From the NCBI GenBank assembly GCA_045593825.1, contig JAZNXI010000177.1, forward strand, positions 45,813 to 109,812: a DNA stretch of 64,000 bases, given 5' to 3'. This stretch comes from SIG299 sp045593825 (GTDB lineage: Bacteria; Bacillota; Clostridia; Lachnospirales; Lachnospiraceae). This document shows positions 25,134 to 33,479 of this stretch, one piece after another. The notes below the pieces were generated by a model. The model worked only from the letters and a program-made list of their open reading frames with translations, did no database searches and had not been told where the DNA came from. Position numbers and translations under genes: made by a program. Numbering within the stretch: position 1 is the stretch's first letter; every line of letters begins with the position of its first letter.

Positions 25134-25571
25134 TTATATTTCTTTATACATAAAGAATATATACTCATTCTCTGCAAATCCATTCTTCTTGTAAAACAAC
25201 GGTGCAGGAGCATATTTGTTGGTGGACAGGGTAAGACCCGCCAAGCCCTTTTCTTTCACATAATCATCCATTGCCCGAAGCAACATGGAACCATAGCCCT
25301 TTCGCTGTAAATCCGGCTTCACAAACATTTCTTCAATGAACACCTCACTGTTGTTCCACCATACCTTTTCATGGGCAAATATTCCACCAAGGACTACACC
25401 ATCTTCCTCCAGTACATATCCCACAAACTTCTTCATGTCATAAAAGTCCGTCAGATATTCTATGGCTGTTTCCTTTTCCCAGCGGCACTGCCACATCTCA
25501 TTGTTATAAACGCTGCACAGTATTTCTGCGCAGAATGTGATATCGTCCCGTTTCAATTCTCTTATGTTCAT
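25134..25571 (-). CDS. GNAT-family N-acetyltransferase
   Basis: 145 residues. The acetyl-CoA pyrophosphate loop is QRKGYGSMLL after the strand EEMFVKPDL; the C-terminus has the typical APLFYKKNGFAENE. The substrate is unknown. The ATG has AAAAGGAG upstream. It is the last gene of the densely packed minus-strand array that begins after the KTR gene and ends here, next to the KTR relic. Confidence 0.87.
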   Translation of the reverse strand: MNIRELKRDDITFCAEILCSVYNNEMWQCRWEKETAIEYLTDFYDMKKFVGYVLEEDGVVLGGIFAHEKVWWNNSEVFIEEMFVKPDLQRKGYGSMLLRAMDDYVKEKGLAGLTLSTNKYAPAPLFYKKNGFAENEYIFFMYKEI

Positions 25572-25592
25572 AATACTCCTTTTCGCAATTAT

Positions 25593-26339
25593 TTAAATTT
25601 CAGGTAATTTTAATCCATACAGTTTAAATGGATTGGTTTCCAGTTCTTTTTTATAAAGGCTTACTACATCCCAAATATCAAAAAACATGTATCTGCACGT
25701 TCCAATATATCCCTCTTTAATCAAACCTTTTTGGTAAGCCATATCTTGAATTGTATACCATGGTTTTACCGGCGGTTTCCCGCACTCCACAAGCCATTCA
25801 TCCGGTGGATACTTTTTACAAACTTCTTCCGTAGGCACAAATATATTGCTGATTTCTTTTGGTAAAATATCCTCCACATAATGCATTGCAGTTAATTTGT
25901 AAATATCAACGCCAAGCAACAATGCTTTTCCGCCGTTATGTATAACATAATTCAGTCCACCTTTTGCCGCCTCACCACCATGCAAGCCCCAGCCCGAGGT
26001 TCTTATCACGCCTGTTCCTGTGATGACATCTGCCCTCCGCCTAAATGTATCTGCAATAATGCCCATTGCCGTTCTTGGCGCATTCTCCGGAAGTATTTTT
26101 ATCTTCGTGGTAATCCCCATCGCTTTGTCTTCTTCCGTCAATTCCAATTCCGGACCAAAACATAAGGACGGCATAAAAAGGCTTCCACTCTCCGTCACGC
26201 ACTCCATAAGCGCCTCTATTACTGTCTCGGCTCCACCTTCGATGTAACCAAAGGCACTCAAGGAACTATGTACTTCAAGTTCCATTCCCTCTTGAAGGCC
26301 TATTTTTTTCAGTTCTTTTACTAATTCTGCTTTGTTCAT
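25593..26339 (-). CDS. AAC(3)-family aminoglycoside N-acetyltransferase-like protein
   Basis: 248 residues of the Antibiotic_NAT fold. Recognisable features are the N-terminal EVHSSLSAFGYIEGG, the Gly-rich SGSLFMPSL strand and the conserved ENAPRTAMGIIADTFRR block. Characterised relatives acetylate the 3-amino group of aminoglycosides using acetyl-CoA; many uncharacterised chromosomal relatives act on other amines. Resistance is therefore possible but unproven. It lies 21 bp before the acetyltransferase gene and 43 bp after the preceding one. Confidence 0.85.
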   Translation of the reverse strand: MNKAELVKELKKIGLQEGMELEVHSSLSAFGYIEGGAETVIEALMECVTESGSLFMPSLCFGPELELTEEDKAMGITTKIKILPENAPRTAMGIIADTFRRRADVITGTGVIRTSGWGLHGGEAAKGGLNYVIHNGGKALLLGVDIYKLTAMHYVEDILPKEISNIFVPTEEVCKKYPPDEWLVECGKPPVKPWYTIQDMAYQKGLIKEGYIGTCRYMFFDIWDVVSLYKKELETNPFKLYGLKLPEI

Positions 26340-26382
26340 TTTTACTACCTACTTTTGTGAAACACACTTTATTCAATGTCAT

Positions 26383-26829
26383 CTACAGCTTTCTGCAATA
26401 AATCCTGCTCATTTCGTTATAAACATCAATTCGGCTTTCTACGTAGGTGAAACCGTATTTCTCATACAGTCCGATATGGTCAGTCGCCAAATACACCTTA
26501 TCAAATCCCTGTTCTTTTGCCTTGTTGCAGGCATAATCAATAAGCATACCGCTATATCTGTGTCCACGGTAGTCCGGTGATGTAAACACAAATCCAATCC
26601 ACGGAAACAGGCTTTCATCATCCACGCAGTCCTTCTGTGTCAATGTACAGAATGCCACAACGTTTTCTTCCTCCGTCAAAAGGAACAGACTGCCCTCTCC
26701 GAGCATTTCATGAAATTTGTCCTGTTCCAGTAAATCAGCAAGAAGCTTAGCGGCTCCCCAGTCACAGGCACGGATTCTGTCAATCCATTGTTTTTGCTCG
26801 CTACTGTTATGTAAATCTAATAGTTGCAT
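26383..26829 (-). CDS. GNAT-family N-acetyltransferase
   Basis: 148 residues. The motif A region reads FTSPDYRGHRYSGMLID, with His in place of the usual Gly after the Arg-Gly pair, and the C-terminus has ATDHIGLYEKYGF. The N-terminal start is fixed by the upstream gene, which stops 4 bp before; the two ends are nearly fused (GGTATATAGGAAATG). The substrate is unknown. Confidence 0.82.
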   Translation of the reverse strand: MQLLDLHNSSEQKQWIDRIRACDWGAAKLLADLLEQDKFHEMLGEGSLFLLTEEENVVAFCTLTQKDCVDDESLFPWIGFVFTSPDYRGHRYSGMLIDYACNKAKEQGFDKVYLATDHIGLYEKYGFTYVESRIDVYNEMSRIYCRKL

Positions 26830-26832
26830 TTC

Positions 26833-27597
26833 CTATATACCAAACCAATAAAATGGCCTTTCCTTGATTTTTTTGAACCCTACACTTTCAGCCAAACGAA
26901 TAGAACCCGTATTGGATTCTACACAATCCCAATGAGGCACCAAATCACAGTTCCTGCACTGTTTTACAAAAGCACTTGTCAGTGCTTTTGCAACTCCTCT
27001 TTTTCGATGTTCTTTTAAAACTTCAATATCAATCGGTACATATTTTTCATATCTTCCTGAACCAAAAATAATACCTACGATTTCTTTATCCTTTACTGCT
27101 ATGAAAGAAAGACTTTTTTTCAAAAAATCATCCAAAGAATTCCAACATTCCTCTAAGCGATTTGTAAGCATTCCTTCATTTGCATAGCCTTTCTGTAAGG
27201 TATGTTCTGTTACCGGCTCAACTAAATATCCACCCGGCACAGCAACTTCCTTATTTGGATTCTCATATATCTCATAGGAATATTCTAATTCTTGTTCTAT
27301 TTCCCTATTTTGAAATAAACACAACAATTGCTTCTGTAACATTGTATCTTCTGCGGAAAACTCGAATTCATGAATATCCAATGCTTTTAAGTTGTTAAAG
27401 ACCTTATCAAAAAAAGTTTTTGTTTTCTCGGTACTCTCTATTTTTCCAAACACACCGCAGCCACCTACTGCATAGGAATATGTTACTGCCAGCATCTTAT
27501 CATCGCTAATCCAGCATTCACCTTTACAGGTACCGGCTAAAATTCCGGACTGGCTTGGGTTTTTCACATCTCCCACAATGCACATTCGTTCTTTCAT
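26833..27597 (-). CDS. GNAT-family N-acetyltransferase with N-terminal extension
   Basis: 254 residues. The GNAT domain is in the C-terminal half: PIDIEVLKEHRKRGVAKALTSAF is the acetyl-CoA site, followed by HWDCVESNTGSIRLAESVGF, which is typical of amine or antibiotic acetyltransferases. The N-terminal about 110 residues contain Cys-rich strands but no domain I can name. The ATG has GGAGA upstream. It sits between the C39-like peptidase gene (57 bp) and another acetyltransferase (4 bp). Confidence 0.8.
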   Translation of the reverse strand: MKERMCIVGDVKNPSQSGILAGTCKGECWISDDKMLAVTYSYAVGGCGVFGKIESTEKTKTFFDKVFNNLKALDIHEFEFSAEDTMLQKQLLCLFQNREIEQELEYSYEIYENPNKEVAVPGGYLVEPVTEHTLQKGYANEGMLTNRLEECWNSLDDFLKKSLSFIAVKDKEIVGIIFGSGRYEKYVPIDIEVLKEHRKRGVAKALTSAFVKQCRNCDLVPHWDCVESNTGSIRLAESVGFKKIKERPFYWFGI

Positions 27598-27654
27598 CAG
27601 TAGTCTCCTGCATTCTCACTAATCTTGCAAATCTTCCGTCAAATAAGGATTCAC

Positions 27655-28011
27655 TTAAATATAAATCCCTAAAAATGACGTTATTTTCCCATAAGTATAC
27701 TCCCCCTCAATCAATCCAAACTCAGGGTCGTAATATTTATTGTCATATAGCAATGTCCAATGTGTGTAGCCTTCATTTGTATGCACAGTCAAAATTGAAC
27801 ATCTATATGGTGCGGGATTTTTCTTCGAGATACGAGTATTTCTTTCCGCGTGTTTTACACCATAAAAATCTAATATCTCAATCAATTGTCCTATGCTTGT
27901 TGGTCCGCTTGTTTTCATATCTTTGATTACTTCTTCTATAGTTTTTCCTGTAATCATCGAAATACATGCTTGACCGCAAGTTTCAGAAGTTGGTTGTAAT
28001 ACTAATTCCAT
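27655..28011 (-). CDS. small C39/papain-like cysteine peptidase
   Basis: 118 residues. The N-terminus LQPTSETCGQACISMITG matches the Q-x5-C-G-x-A/C catalytic block of C39-type peptidases (Gln oxyanion residue and nucleophile Cys). The general-base His follows in THWTLLYD, and the next Asp (YYDPEFG) completes a triad. There is no signal peptide, ABC transporter or bacteriocin precursor nearby, so it is unlikely to be a bacteriocin exporter domain. Its cytosolic role is unknown. It begins 4 bp after the DUF1801 gene. Confidence 0.72.
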   Translation of the reverse strand: MELVLQPTSETCGQACISMITGKTIEEVIKDMKTSGPTSIGQLIEILDFYGVKHAERNTRISKKNPAPYRCSILTVHTNEGYTHWTLLYDNKYYDPEFGLIEGEYTYGKITSFLGIYI

Positions 28012-28015
28012 ACTT

Positions 28016-28348
28016 TTATACCCCTAATGTCTCCTTAAAAACCCGCTTCAGAATCTCCATCGGTATCTCCTGCTTTACATAAATTTGTAACATTCCCTTC
28101 GGCGTGATTTTATAATCTGTCAGTTCATCTGTATACTGCAGTACTGCCTGAGCCTCAATGTTAATATGGTCCTTAAAAGGAATCAGTCTCACAAAAGTTC
28201 CACCGACATTATAGGTTGGCAGCTTCGCCCACATGGTTTCCTCCGGCTCACAAGGCGCACTATCACAAATCAACTGCCTTAACTTATGGAACATATCCAC
28301 AATCTCATCCGGATATTTATTTAAATACTCTTTTACCTGCTCATTCAT
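28016..28348 (-). CDS. DUF1801 (YdhG-like) small protein
   Basis: 110 residues. The sequence follows the DUF1801 pattern: N-terminal helix, EETMWAKLPTYNVGG, then FVRLIPFKDHINIEA and a C-terminal helix. The fold resembles YdhG/frataxin-like proteins, some of which bind iron; the biochemical role here is unknown. The ATG has AAGGAG upstream and overlaps the previous gene by 8 bp. Confidence 0.8.
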   Translation of the reverse strand: MNEQVKEYLNKYPDEIVDMFHKLRQLICDSAPCEPEETMWAKLPTYNVGGTFVRLIPFKDHINIEAQAVLQYTDELTDYKITPKGMLQIYVKQEIPMEILKRVFKETLGV

Positions 28349-29309
28349 TTTTCAAAACTCCTTCGTCAATTCTTCTGGTTACACTACACGTATACGGCTC
28401 AAAATACTTTGGCCAGAAATTCTGAGCTGTCGGATTAAAGCTTTCGTAATCCACGCCAAGGTACTGATAGCCTTCCTTATGAAGAACTTCTACCGTATAA
28501 TTGATAAGATTCTGATAAATCTGCCGTCCACGGTATTCCTGCAAACAATACGCTCCGCAAATATTTTTTACCGTTGGCAGCTCTGTTACAAAAGTTTCTG
28601 CTTCTTCACAAATTTCCAAAAATGCTACCGGCAACTCCTTATCCTTTGCCACAAAAATACGGTTGCCGTTGCTTTCCCGTTTTTGTAGCCATACTTCAAA
28701 CTCATCCTCCGAAGTATACATAAAGCAGCTGCTTTCCCCCATATGGTCTTTTAGTTTCCGCCGTAACTCACGCACCTGTTTTACTTCATCCAAAGACAGT
28801 TCCTCAAATATAAGCCCTGTTGTTGGTATCACTCCCTGAATTGGCTCCATTATCCGCATTGCATCGGAACAACGATGTCCGAAACCATTATGAAAAAACG
28901 AACTGATGGCTTCTGCATCATGGGCATATAAGGCAATTCCATGATACAAAACGCCTTGACTTACCAGTAATTCTGCCATCTTCTGATACAGCATTCCATA
29001 AATTCTTGCCCGGTTTTCTTTCACACAGCCATGGGCATGAATTGGCGTAAAGGTTCCTCTTGCATTGGAATCAAAGGCACCTTCCCAAGAATTGTAGCAT
29101 CCAAGGAAACCAACCATAGTATCTCCGTCAAAGGCTGCCACACCGTAGTCATTTTGAGTGAAGCATTCTAACTCCGGCAGTTTTGTTACTTCCGGCAGGG
29201 CACTCACTCTATTACATTCTTCCTGATAATTTTCTAAAGCCAGTAGTTCTGCTTCTATCAGGTGTTTTTTTTCCAGTTTTACTATTTTTAAAATATCTGT
29301 TACCTCCAC
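28341..29309 (-). CDS. GNAT-family N-acetyltransferase (two-domain size)
   Basis: 322 residues, long enough for two GNAT units. The C-terminal unit has CGAYCLQEYRGRQIYQNLI and the end DYESFNPTAQNFWPKYF; the N-terminal part carries FTPIHAHGCVKENRARIYGMLYQ. The start is uncertain. The frame opens with GTG at 29309, but the only good ribosome site (GGAGG, 29306-29302) lies inside it and points to an ATT codon at 29294. The protein would then begin near ILKIVKLEKKH. The substrate is unknown. Confidence 0.78.
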   Translation of the reverse strand: MEVTDILKIVKLEKKHLIEAELLALENYQEECNRVSALPEVTKLPELECFTQNDYGVAAFDGDTMVGFLGCYNSWEGAFDSNARGTFTPIHAHGCVKENRARIYGMLYQKMAELLVSQGVLYHGIALYAHDAEAISSFFHNGFGHRCSDAMRIMEPIQGVIPTTGLIFEELSLDEVKQVRELRRKLKDHMGESSCFMYTSEDEFEVWLQKRESNGNRIFVAKDKELPVAFLEICEEAETFVTELPTVKNICGAYCLQEYRGRQIYQNLINYTVEVLHKEGYQYLGVDYESFNPTAQNFWPKYFEPYTCSVTRRIDEGVLKNE

Positions 29310-29318
29310 AAGTTGAAA

Positions 29319-29759
29319 TTAACGCTTCTTATACAGTACCAATTCCGGGTCTGCCCCGTTTTCGCCATAGGTACACACCAAAAGAAAATCCATTCCTGCC
29401 ACGATGCCAAAGCACCGTCCACCATCCAATTCACATTCTAATTGATTACCAAGATAGATGCTGTTGTCATCCAAGAACTTCACTGCTTGTCCGCCCGGTA
29501 ACGTATATTCCAAATTTACAAAGCTGCCATTCAGTGCATAGAGTTCTTTTACTTCCGGCATTCCCTCGATATGTAATTCGTTAAACTCAGCAATCAACTG
29601 CAGTTTAAATTCCTGATACTTTTCTTTTCCACCAATATTGATATAATTTGCAATAAAACACTGCTTCCCAAAAGGGCAACCCTTTGTTTCCACGCAGCCT
29701 TTACAAGTATCTTTCATCATGCATTCGGCGCAATTGGCACCACAGATTCCTTTATCCAT
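29319..29759 (-). CDS. DUF3795-like Cys-rich protein
   Basis: 146 residues. The N-terminus is CGANCAECMMKDTCKGC followed by CPFGKQC, a metal-binding pattern of DUF3795-type proteins. The rest is a small mixed domain with no catalytic motif that I recognise. I chose the ATG at 29759 (AAAGGAG 8 nt upstream) rather than the GTG at 29783. It is part of the tight array, 9 bp before the next acetyltransferase frame. Confidence 0.72.
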   Translation of the reverse strand: MDKGICGANCAECMMKDTCKGCVETKGCPFGKQCFIANYINIGGKEKYQEFKLQLIAEFNELHIEGMPEVKELYALNGSFVNLEYTLPGGQAVKFLDDNSIYLGNQLECELDGGRCFGIVAGMDFLLVCTYGENGADPELVLYKKR

Positions 29760-29783
29760 ATAATCATTCTCCTTTGTCTCCAC

Positions 29784-30776
29784 TTATTTTAGCATCGCCT
29801 TTACTTCCGCATAGGCACTTTTCCGGACCTCCGCATTCCGACATTTCTTCACATAAAATTTGCCGTCCTGCAAACCGGAGTACTGTAAATACAAGTCCTG
29901 CGAAACCATCGTTTCAAACAGGCGGTTTTCCTCATACTTCGGTGTAAAGATACGCTCTCCATATGCATCAAGCAAATATGGGTAAGTCGTATACATACGC
30001 ACTTCCACCCGCTTGTCAAGACTCTTGATCATCATCGGAAAGGTTCCGTAACAGCCGGATTCCACTACAAAAATTTTCTGCTCCGTAATTTCTCCCAACA
30101 TGGACTTCAAGCACAGCTCCACTTCCGGATAATTTTTCAGGGTATTTCTAATATCAGGTAATACTACCTCACAAAAATCCTCGAAATTACTGCACTTTTC
30201 CTCCTCCAGCGCTTTTATGACAGAAGCCCTGATTTCATCATCCACACCGGTTTTTCCGGTCATCTGCTCCAGTGTTTTTCTGCCAATCAGCCAAGGATAC
30301 ACTGCAGTTCGTCTCTTTGTGCGATAATACACGTATGGCAGTAACGTATCCCTGAGAAGGAAAATATACGCCGTATTTTCTTCATAGCCAATCCATTCGC
30401 AAAATCGAAGCAGCTCCTGTAAAAACGGCACCTTGCAGGTTTCCTCAGCGTTTAAAGCTTTCTGCAACAGCTCATCGATTGCCACTGTCAACTCCACTTC
30501 CGGCTCCTCATAGGCAACCTGTGATTCCTCCGCAGTTTTCCTGCATAACAGAAACGGTTCCGCACCGTTTTCCGTTAAGTAATTTCGCAGGCGTGACACG
30601 CCTTGGAATTTCTCTTCCAGCCACTCATTTAACTCTGTATAACCTTCATCCATCAGGTCATCCAGCATTTTAAGAAGTTGCTTAGCATGATATATTCTTT
30701 CCGAAGTCACCGGTGATGCTTCCAACTGATTTAATTCTTTTTCATAATACTTCAAGCTGAACGAAATAAATCCCAC
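29784..30776 (-). CDS. hypothetical protein in the modification-gene array
   Basis: 330 residues, soluble, not recognised. The N-terminal third is helical and charged. The middle has FCEWIGYEENTAYIFLLRD and the C-terminal third contains a hydrophobic strand followed by a Gly-rich turn (IFVVESGCYGTFPMM), which may bind a nucleotide or phosphate. The frame opens at TTG 30788, but GGAGG (30787-30783) better supports GTG at 30776. It begins just after the beheaded VOC frame. Confidence 0.6.
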   Translation of the reverse strand: MGFISFSLKYYEKELNQLEASPVTSERIYHAKQLLKMLDDLMDEGYTELNEWLEEKFQGVSRLRNYLTENGAEPFLLCRKTAEESQVAYEEPEVELTVAIDELLQKALNAEETCKVPFLQELLRFCEWIGYEENTAYIFLLRDTLLPYVYYRTKRRTAVYPWLIGRKTLEQMTGKTGVDDEIRASVIKALEEEKCSNFEDFCEVVLPDIRNTLKNYPEVELCLKSMLGEITEQKIFVVESGCYGTFPMMIKSLDKRVEVRMYTTYPYLLDAYGERIFTPKYEENRLFETMVSQDLYLQYSGLQDGKFYVKKCRNAEVRKSAYAEVKAMLK

Positions 30777-30790
30777 AATCTCCTCCAACG

Positions 30791-31015
30791 CTACCGTCCA
30801 AAAGGCCGGTTAAAAGAACCAATCTCTATCAGATTTCCTTCCGGGTCTGCAATATAACAGGTTCTTTGGCCCCAAGGCTCGGTCTCCGGTGCCAACACCG
30901 AAACTGCTCCCTTACGAATGGCATTCTCATATTCCTTGTCTACTTCTTCGAAAGTATCCACATACAGAGCAATTTCCGCATGGCCGTTCAATCCCTTAAC
31001 ATACTCGTACCTGCG
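30791..31015 (-). pseudogene. 5'-truncated glyoxalase/VOC protein remnant
   Basis: 75 in-frame codons encode only the C-terminal half of a VOC-fold protein (EYVKGLNGHAEIALYVD ... PWGQRTCYIADPEGNLIEIGSF). The Glu of NLIEIGS is the usual metal ligand. Full-length relatives have about 120-130 residues. The reading begins directly after the TAG stop (31016-31018) of the preceding acetyltransferase and in the same frame, so the missing half was lost at that junction. A TTG at 30991 could start a 66-residue peptide, without a clear ribosome site. Confidence 0.75.
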
Positions 31016-31546
31016 CTATAAGTAAAACTCCAGCTGTATATCTCTTGGATCTTCTTCGTACAGTTTTTCATTTTTCTCCGTCGCCGGCACACAACCTAAT
31101 CTTTTATAAAATGCCATGGTATTCTCCGAAGAACCTGCACACAAAAACAATTTTTCTGCACCATACTCTTTTGCCTGCTTTGCACAAAGAAAGAAGAGTG
31201 CCTTTCCAATACCTTTGCCACGCTGATTCTGCGACACGAACAACTGGTCCAACAAGACATATTTCTCTTGTTTTCCAAAGAGTTCTTTGTCCACCGTGCC
31301 ATAGCCAATGAGTATACCTTCTTCAAAACAACCAAAGGCAGTGCCACCGTTTTTTACAGTTTCCTTAAAGCGGTTCAAATGCCAGTCAAACCCGTTTGGC
31401 AACTCAGTATCCGTCCAGTTGATTTCCACCAGACCGTACTCTCCGGTGGCTTCGTTGATGCGCCACACATTTTTGATGAAATGGGTAGCATCAATTTCTG
31501 CAATGCGGTCCGCTTCGTTAAAACTTAATTTTCTATACTCTAACAT
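31016..31546 (-). CDS. GNAT-family N-acetyltransferase
   Basis: 176 residues. The acetyl-CoA loop is NQRGKGIGKALFFLCAK after the strand VLLDQLFVS; the tail has ENTMAFYKRLGCVPA. The Trp/Asn-containing N-terminal half is typical of small-molecule acetyltransferases. The substrate is unknown. It ends in TAG directly joined, in frame, to the VOC remnant. The preceding membrane-protein gene ends 3 bp upstream. Confidence 0.86.
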   Translation of the reverse strand: MLEYRKLSFNEADRIAEIDATHFIKNVWRINEATGEYGLVEINWTDTELPNGFDWHLNRFKETVKNGGTAFGCFEEGILIGYGTVDKELFGKQEKYVLLDQLFVSQNQRGKGIGKALFFLCAKQAKEYGAEKLFLCAGSSENTMAFYKRLGCVPATEKNEKLYEEDPRDIQLEFYL

Positions 31547-31549
31547 TTT

Positions 31550-31759
31550 TTATCTCTTTATCTTCTTTCCAAACAATATTCCTGCAACAATCAATAAAAC
31601 GCCCAGCACATAGGTTGGCCAGTATATGTAGGAATATAAAATAAGCCAGTCTCCCATGGTCCACAACTCAATCCACATATGATATACACCTAAAACAAAC
31701 GGCAACACCAGTGGAATCACTCCTACTAAAATCAATATTTTCCACAAATGCTTTTTCAT
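31550..31759 (-). CDS. small two-helix membrane protein
   Basis: 69 residues with two hydrophobic segments (IPLVLPFVLGVYHMWI and YVLGVLLIVAGILFG) and a Lys/Arg-rich C-terminus. The function is unknown. The ATG at 31759 has a perfect AGGAGG upstream. A longer frame reaching 31981 is not credible because it would overlap the flavodoxin-like gene antisense to its codon usage and lacks a ribosome site. Confidence 0.75.
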   Translation of the reverse strand: MKKHLWKILILVGVIPLVLPFVLGVYHMWIELWTMGDWLILYSYIYWPTYVLGVLLIVAGILFGKKIKR

Positions 31760-31790
31760 TTTGGACACCTCCTGGCCTAGCAGATGCTTT

Positions 31791-32366
31791 TTACTGCAAC
31801 TGCTCCACAACTTTCTTTGCAAACTGCTTTGCACCTTCCACCGCCTCTGCTGTCTGGAAGGATGCCAGATTATCCTCGTCCTGCACGGAATACATGCCAA
31901 TATACTGCAAATTGGAATGCTCACAAAGCCGCTGTACACCCAGTTCAAACGGATCAGTAGCATAAGCGCCTTCATAGCCATGGGTGGAAATAATACCTAC
32001 CTTTTTTCCTTCCCACAGGCAGCCTTCTGCACTTCCGTAATACTTATTAAAACCGTAGTGGCGGTCCAGTATTGCCTTCATCTTTGTGGTGCAATACCAG
32101 GCAAAAATCGGTGTAGCAAGAATAATACAATCTGCCCACAGCATCTCTTCTGCAATGGCAGGCATATCATCATTCTGGGCACAACCATACTCTCCTGCCA
32201 CCTCCTGACAAGCATAACATTCCTTGCAAGGTAAGATATTTTTCTTTTCCAGTTCTATGTACTTAACCTCAGCACCCTGCGCTGCAAGTTCCTCCATAAA
32301 CGGCTTGCAAAGCTCTGCGGTATTTCCGTGAAGTCTCGGACTTCCCATTAAAATTACAACCTTCAT
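31791..32366 (-). CDS. flavodoxin-like NAD(P)H-dependent oxidoreductase
   Basis: 191 residues of the FMN-binding flavodoxin/NADPH-dependent FMN reductase group. The phosphate loop is GSPRLHGNTAEL near residue 8, followed by the Cys-rich CKECYACQ of iron-sulfur flavoproteins (Isf). There only part of the four-Cys motif is kept, so a cluster is uncertain. The flavin-stacking segment is ATPIFAWYCTTKMKAILDR. It probably reduces a quinone or other electrophile. It begins 4 bp after the phosphotransferase gene. Confidence 0.86.
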   Translation of the reverse strand: MKVVILMGSPRLHGNTAELCKPFMEELAAQGAEVKYIELEKKNILPCKECYACQEVAGEYGCAQNDDMPAIAEEMLWADCIILATPIFAWYCTTKMKAILDRHYGFNKYYGSAEGCLWEGKKVGIISTHGYEGAYATDPFELGVQRLCEHSNLQYIGMYSVQDEDNLASFQTAEAVEGAKQFAKKVVEQLQ

Positions 32367-32370
32367 CCTG

Positions 32371-33393
32371 TTATCCTCTTTTCTTGAATATAATTTCTCT
32401 TGCTATTTTGGTTGTCAGCACATCTCCATGCTTTTCAAACCACTGCATCAGTTTCGTAGAAAACTTCGCCTGTTCCAAATAGATGTGACGGTTTGCCGCA
32501 TCCGACTCATAATACTGTCCGTAATAATCACACACCGCAATCTGGTAAAAAAACAGCGGAACCATGTTCAGCAGATCATACTCTGTAAGTGTAGCAAACC
32601 TGCCGTACTCCTTCACATAACACACAAACTCATCCATGTCGATTTGCCCATCCTTGCAGGACGGTGCCGCATACACATAAGAGCGTACAATTTCCCAAAC
32701 CACAGGATGCACACAGGCCGTAGTCCAGTCGATAACTGCATTGATTTTATCCTCACCGCAAAGCAGCTGACTGATGAAATAGTCCCCATGGGTACTTTGG
32801 CAGGTAAGCTGCTTTAAATCGAAGGTATACTCCGGAAACCGCTGCATCAATCCGATGCGGTACTTCAAATCTGCAACCACTTCCTCATCCTGCTCCTTCT
32901 CAGCAACAGACAACGAACTTCGATAAGAAACCAATGCCCGCTCCGAGGTCATGTACTTGAAAAATCCCTCACCGATACCGGTAGGCAAACCTTCATAAGT
33001 TTTCAAAGCAGTATGAAATTTGCCAAGCATAGCCGCTGACTCAGTTAAAAGCCAGTCCGGCGCCTCATGCCAGTCGTACATGGTTCCTTCCACAAATTTC
33101 TGCACATGAAATATTCTGCCCTGCTCGTCTGCAGACACATACTGTCCTGCTTTGTTCTTGATAAACTGACATACCGGAATTCCCTGTTCCAGCAAAAACT
33201 CACAAAGCTTTGGTTCCAGCTCCGGATTATTAATACTGCTTTCACTTGGAAATTTCACCACGTACTTACCGTCTTCACAGGTAACAAACCAGGTGTCGGA
33301 GCCGGCTCCTACGGAAGATTTCTTTGCAGCAGTAACCTTTAATCCATAGCTGTCATATAAAATTTTTGTAATACTATCTGCTGTACTACTCAT
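32371..33393 (-). CDS. APH-type phosphotransferase with variant catalytic loop
   Basis: 340 residues with the aminoglycoside-phosphotransferase kinase fold. The N-terminal nucleotide region is WFVTCEDGKYVVKFPSE. The catalytic loop reads THGDYFISQ, where Gln replaces the Asn that normally follows HxD by five residues. The metal-binding IDWTTACVHP is present. The variant may be a subfamily trait rather than a defect. The substrate is unknown. It is the first gene of the array downstream of the KTR terminator, with GGGAG as ribosome site and no promoter in the 35 bp between. Confidence 0.82.
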   Translation of the reverse strand: MSSTADSITKILYDSYGLKVTAAKKSSVGAGSDTWFVTCEDGKYVVKFPSESSINNPELEPKLCEFLLEQGIPVCQFIKNKAGQYVSADEQGRIFHVQKFVEGTMYDWHEAPDWLLTESAAMLGKFHTALKTYEGLPTGIGEGFFKYMTSERALVSYRSSLSVAEKEQDEEVVADLKYRIGLMQRFPEYTFDLKQLTCQSTHGDYFISQLLCGEDKINAVIDWTTACVHPVVWEIVRSYVYAAPSCKDGQIDMDEFVCYVKEYGRFATLTEYDLLNMVPLFFYQIAVCDYYGQYYESDAANRHIYLEQAKFSTKLMQWFEKHGDVLTTKIAREIIFKKRG

Positions 33394-33433
33394 ATGCTTT
33401 CTCCCTCAAAACACTTTCCCTAAAGTAAAAAAA

Positions 33434-33479
33434 CGCAAAGCAAACTATCTCTTGAAACGTTAAGATAATTGGCTCTGCG
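33434..33479 (-). terminator. terminator overlapping the end of the KTR gene
   Basis: Minus-strand arms at 33479-33463 and 33450-33434 (CGCAGAGCCAATTATCT against a matching strand with a few wobble or mismatch positions), then TTTTTTTAC. The 5' arm includes the last codons of the KTR gene. It separates the TetR-KTR pair from the downstream array. Confidence 0.8.

Noticed and set aside
31760..31981. 143-residue version of the small membrane protein
   Set aside because: The extra N-terminal part overlaps the flavodoxin-like gene in another frame and lacks a ribosome site; AGGAGG precedes the ATG at 31759.
25134..33393. Integron-type cassette array
   Set aside because: Gaps are too short for attC sites, the genes share no repeated recombination site between them, and no integrase is in the window.
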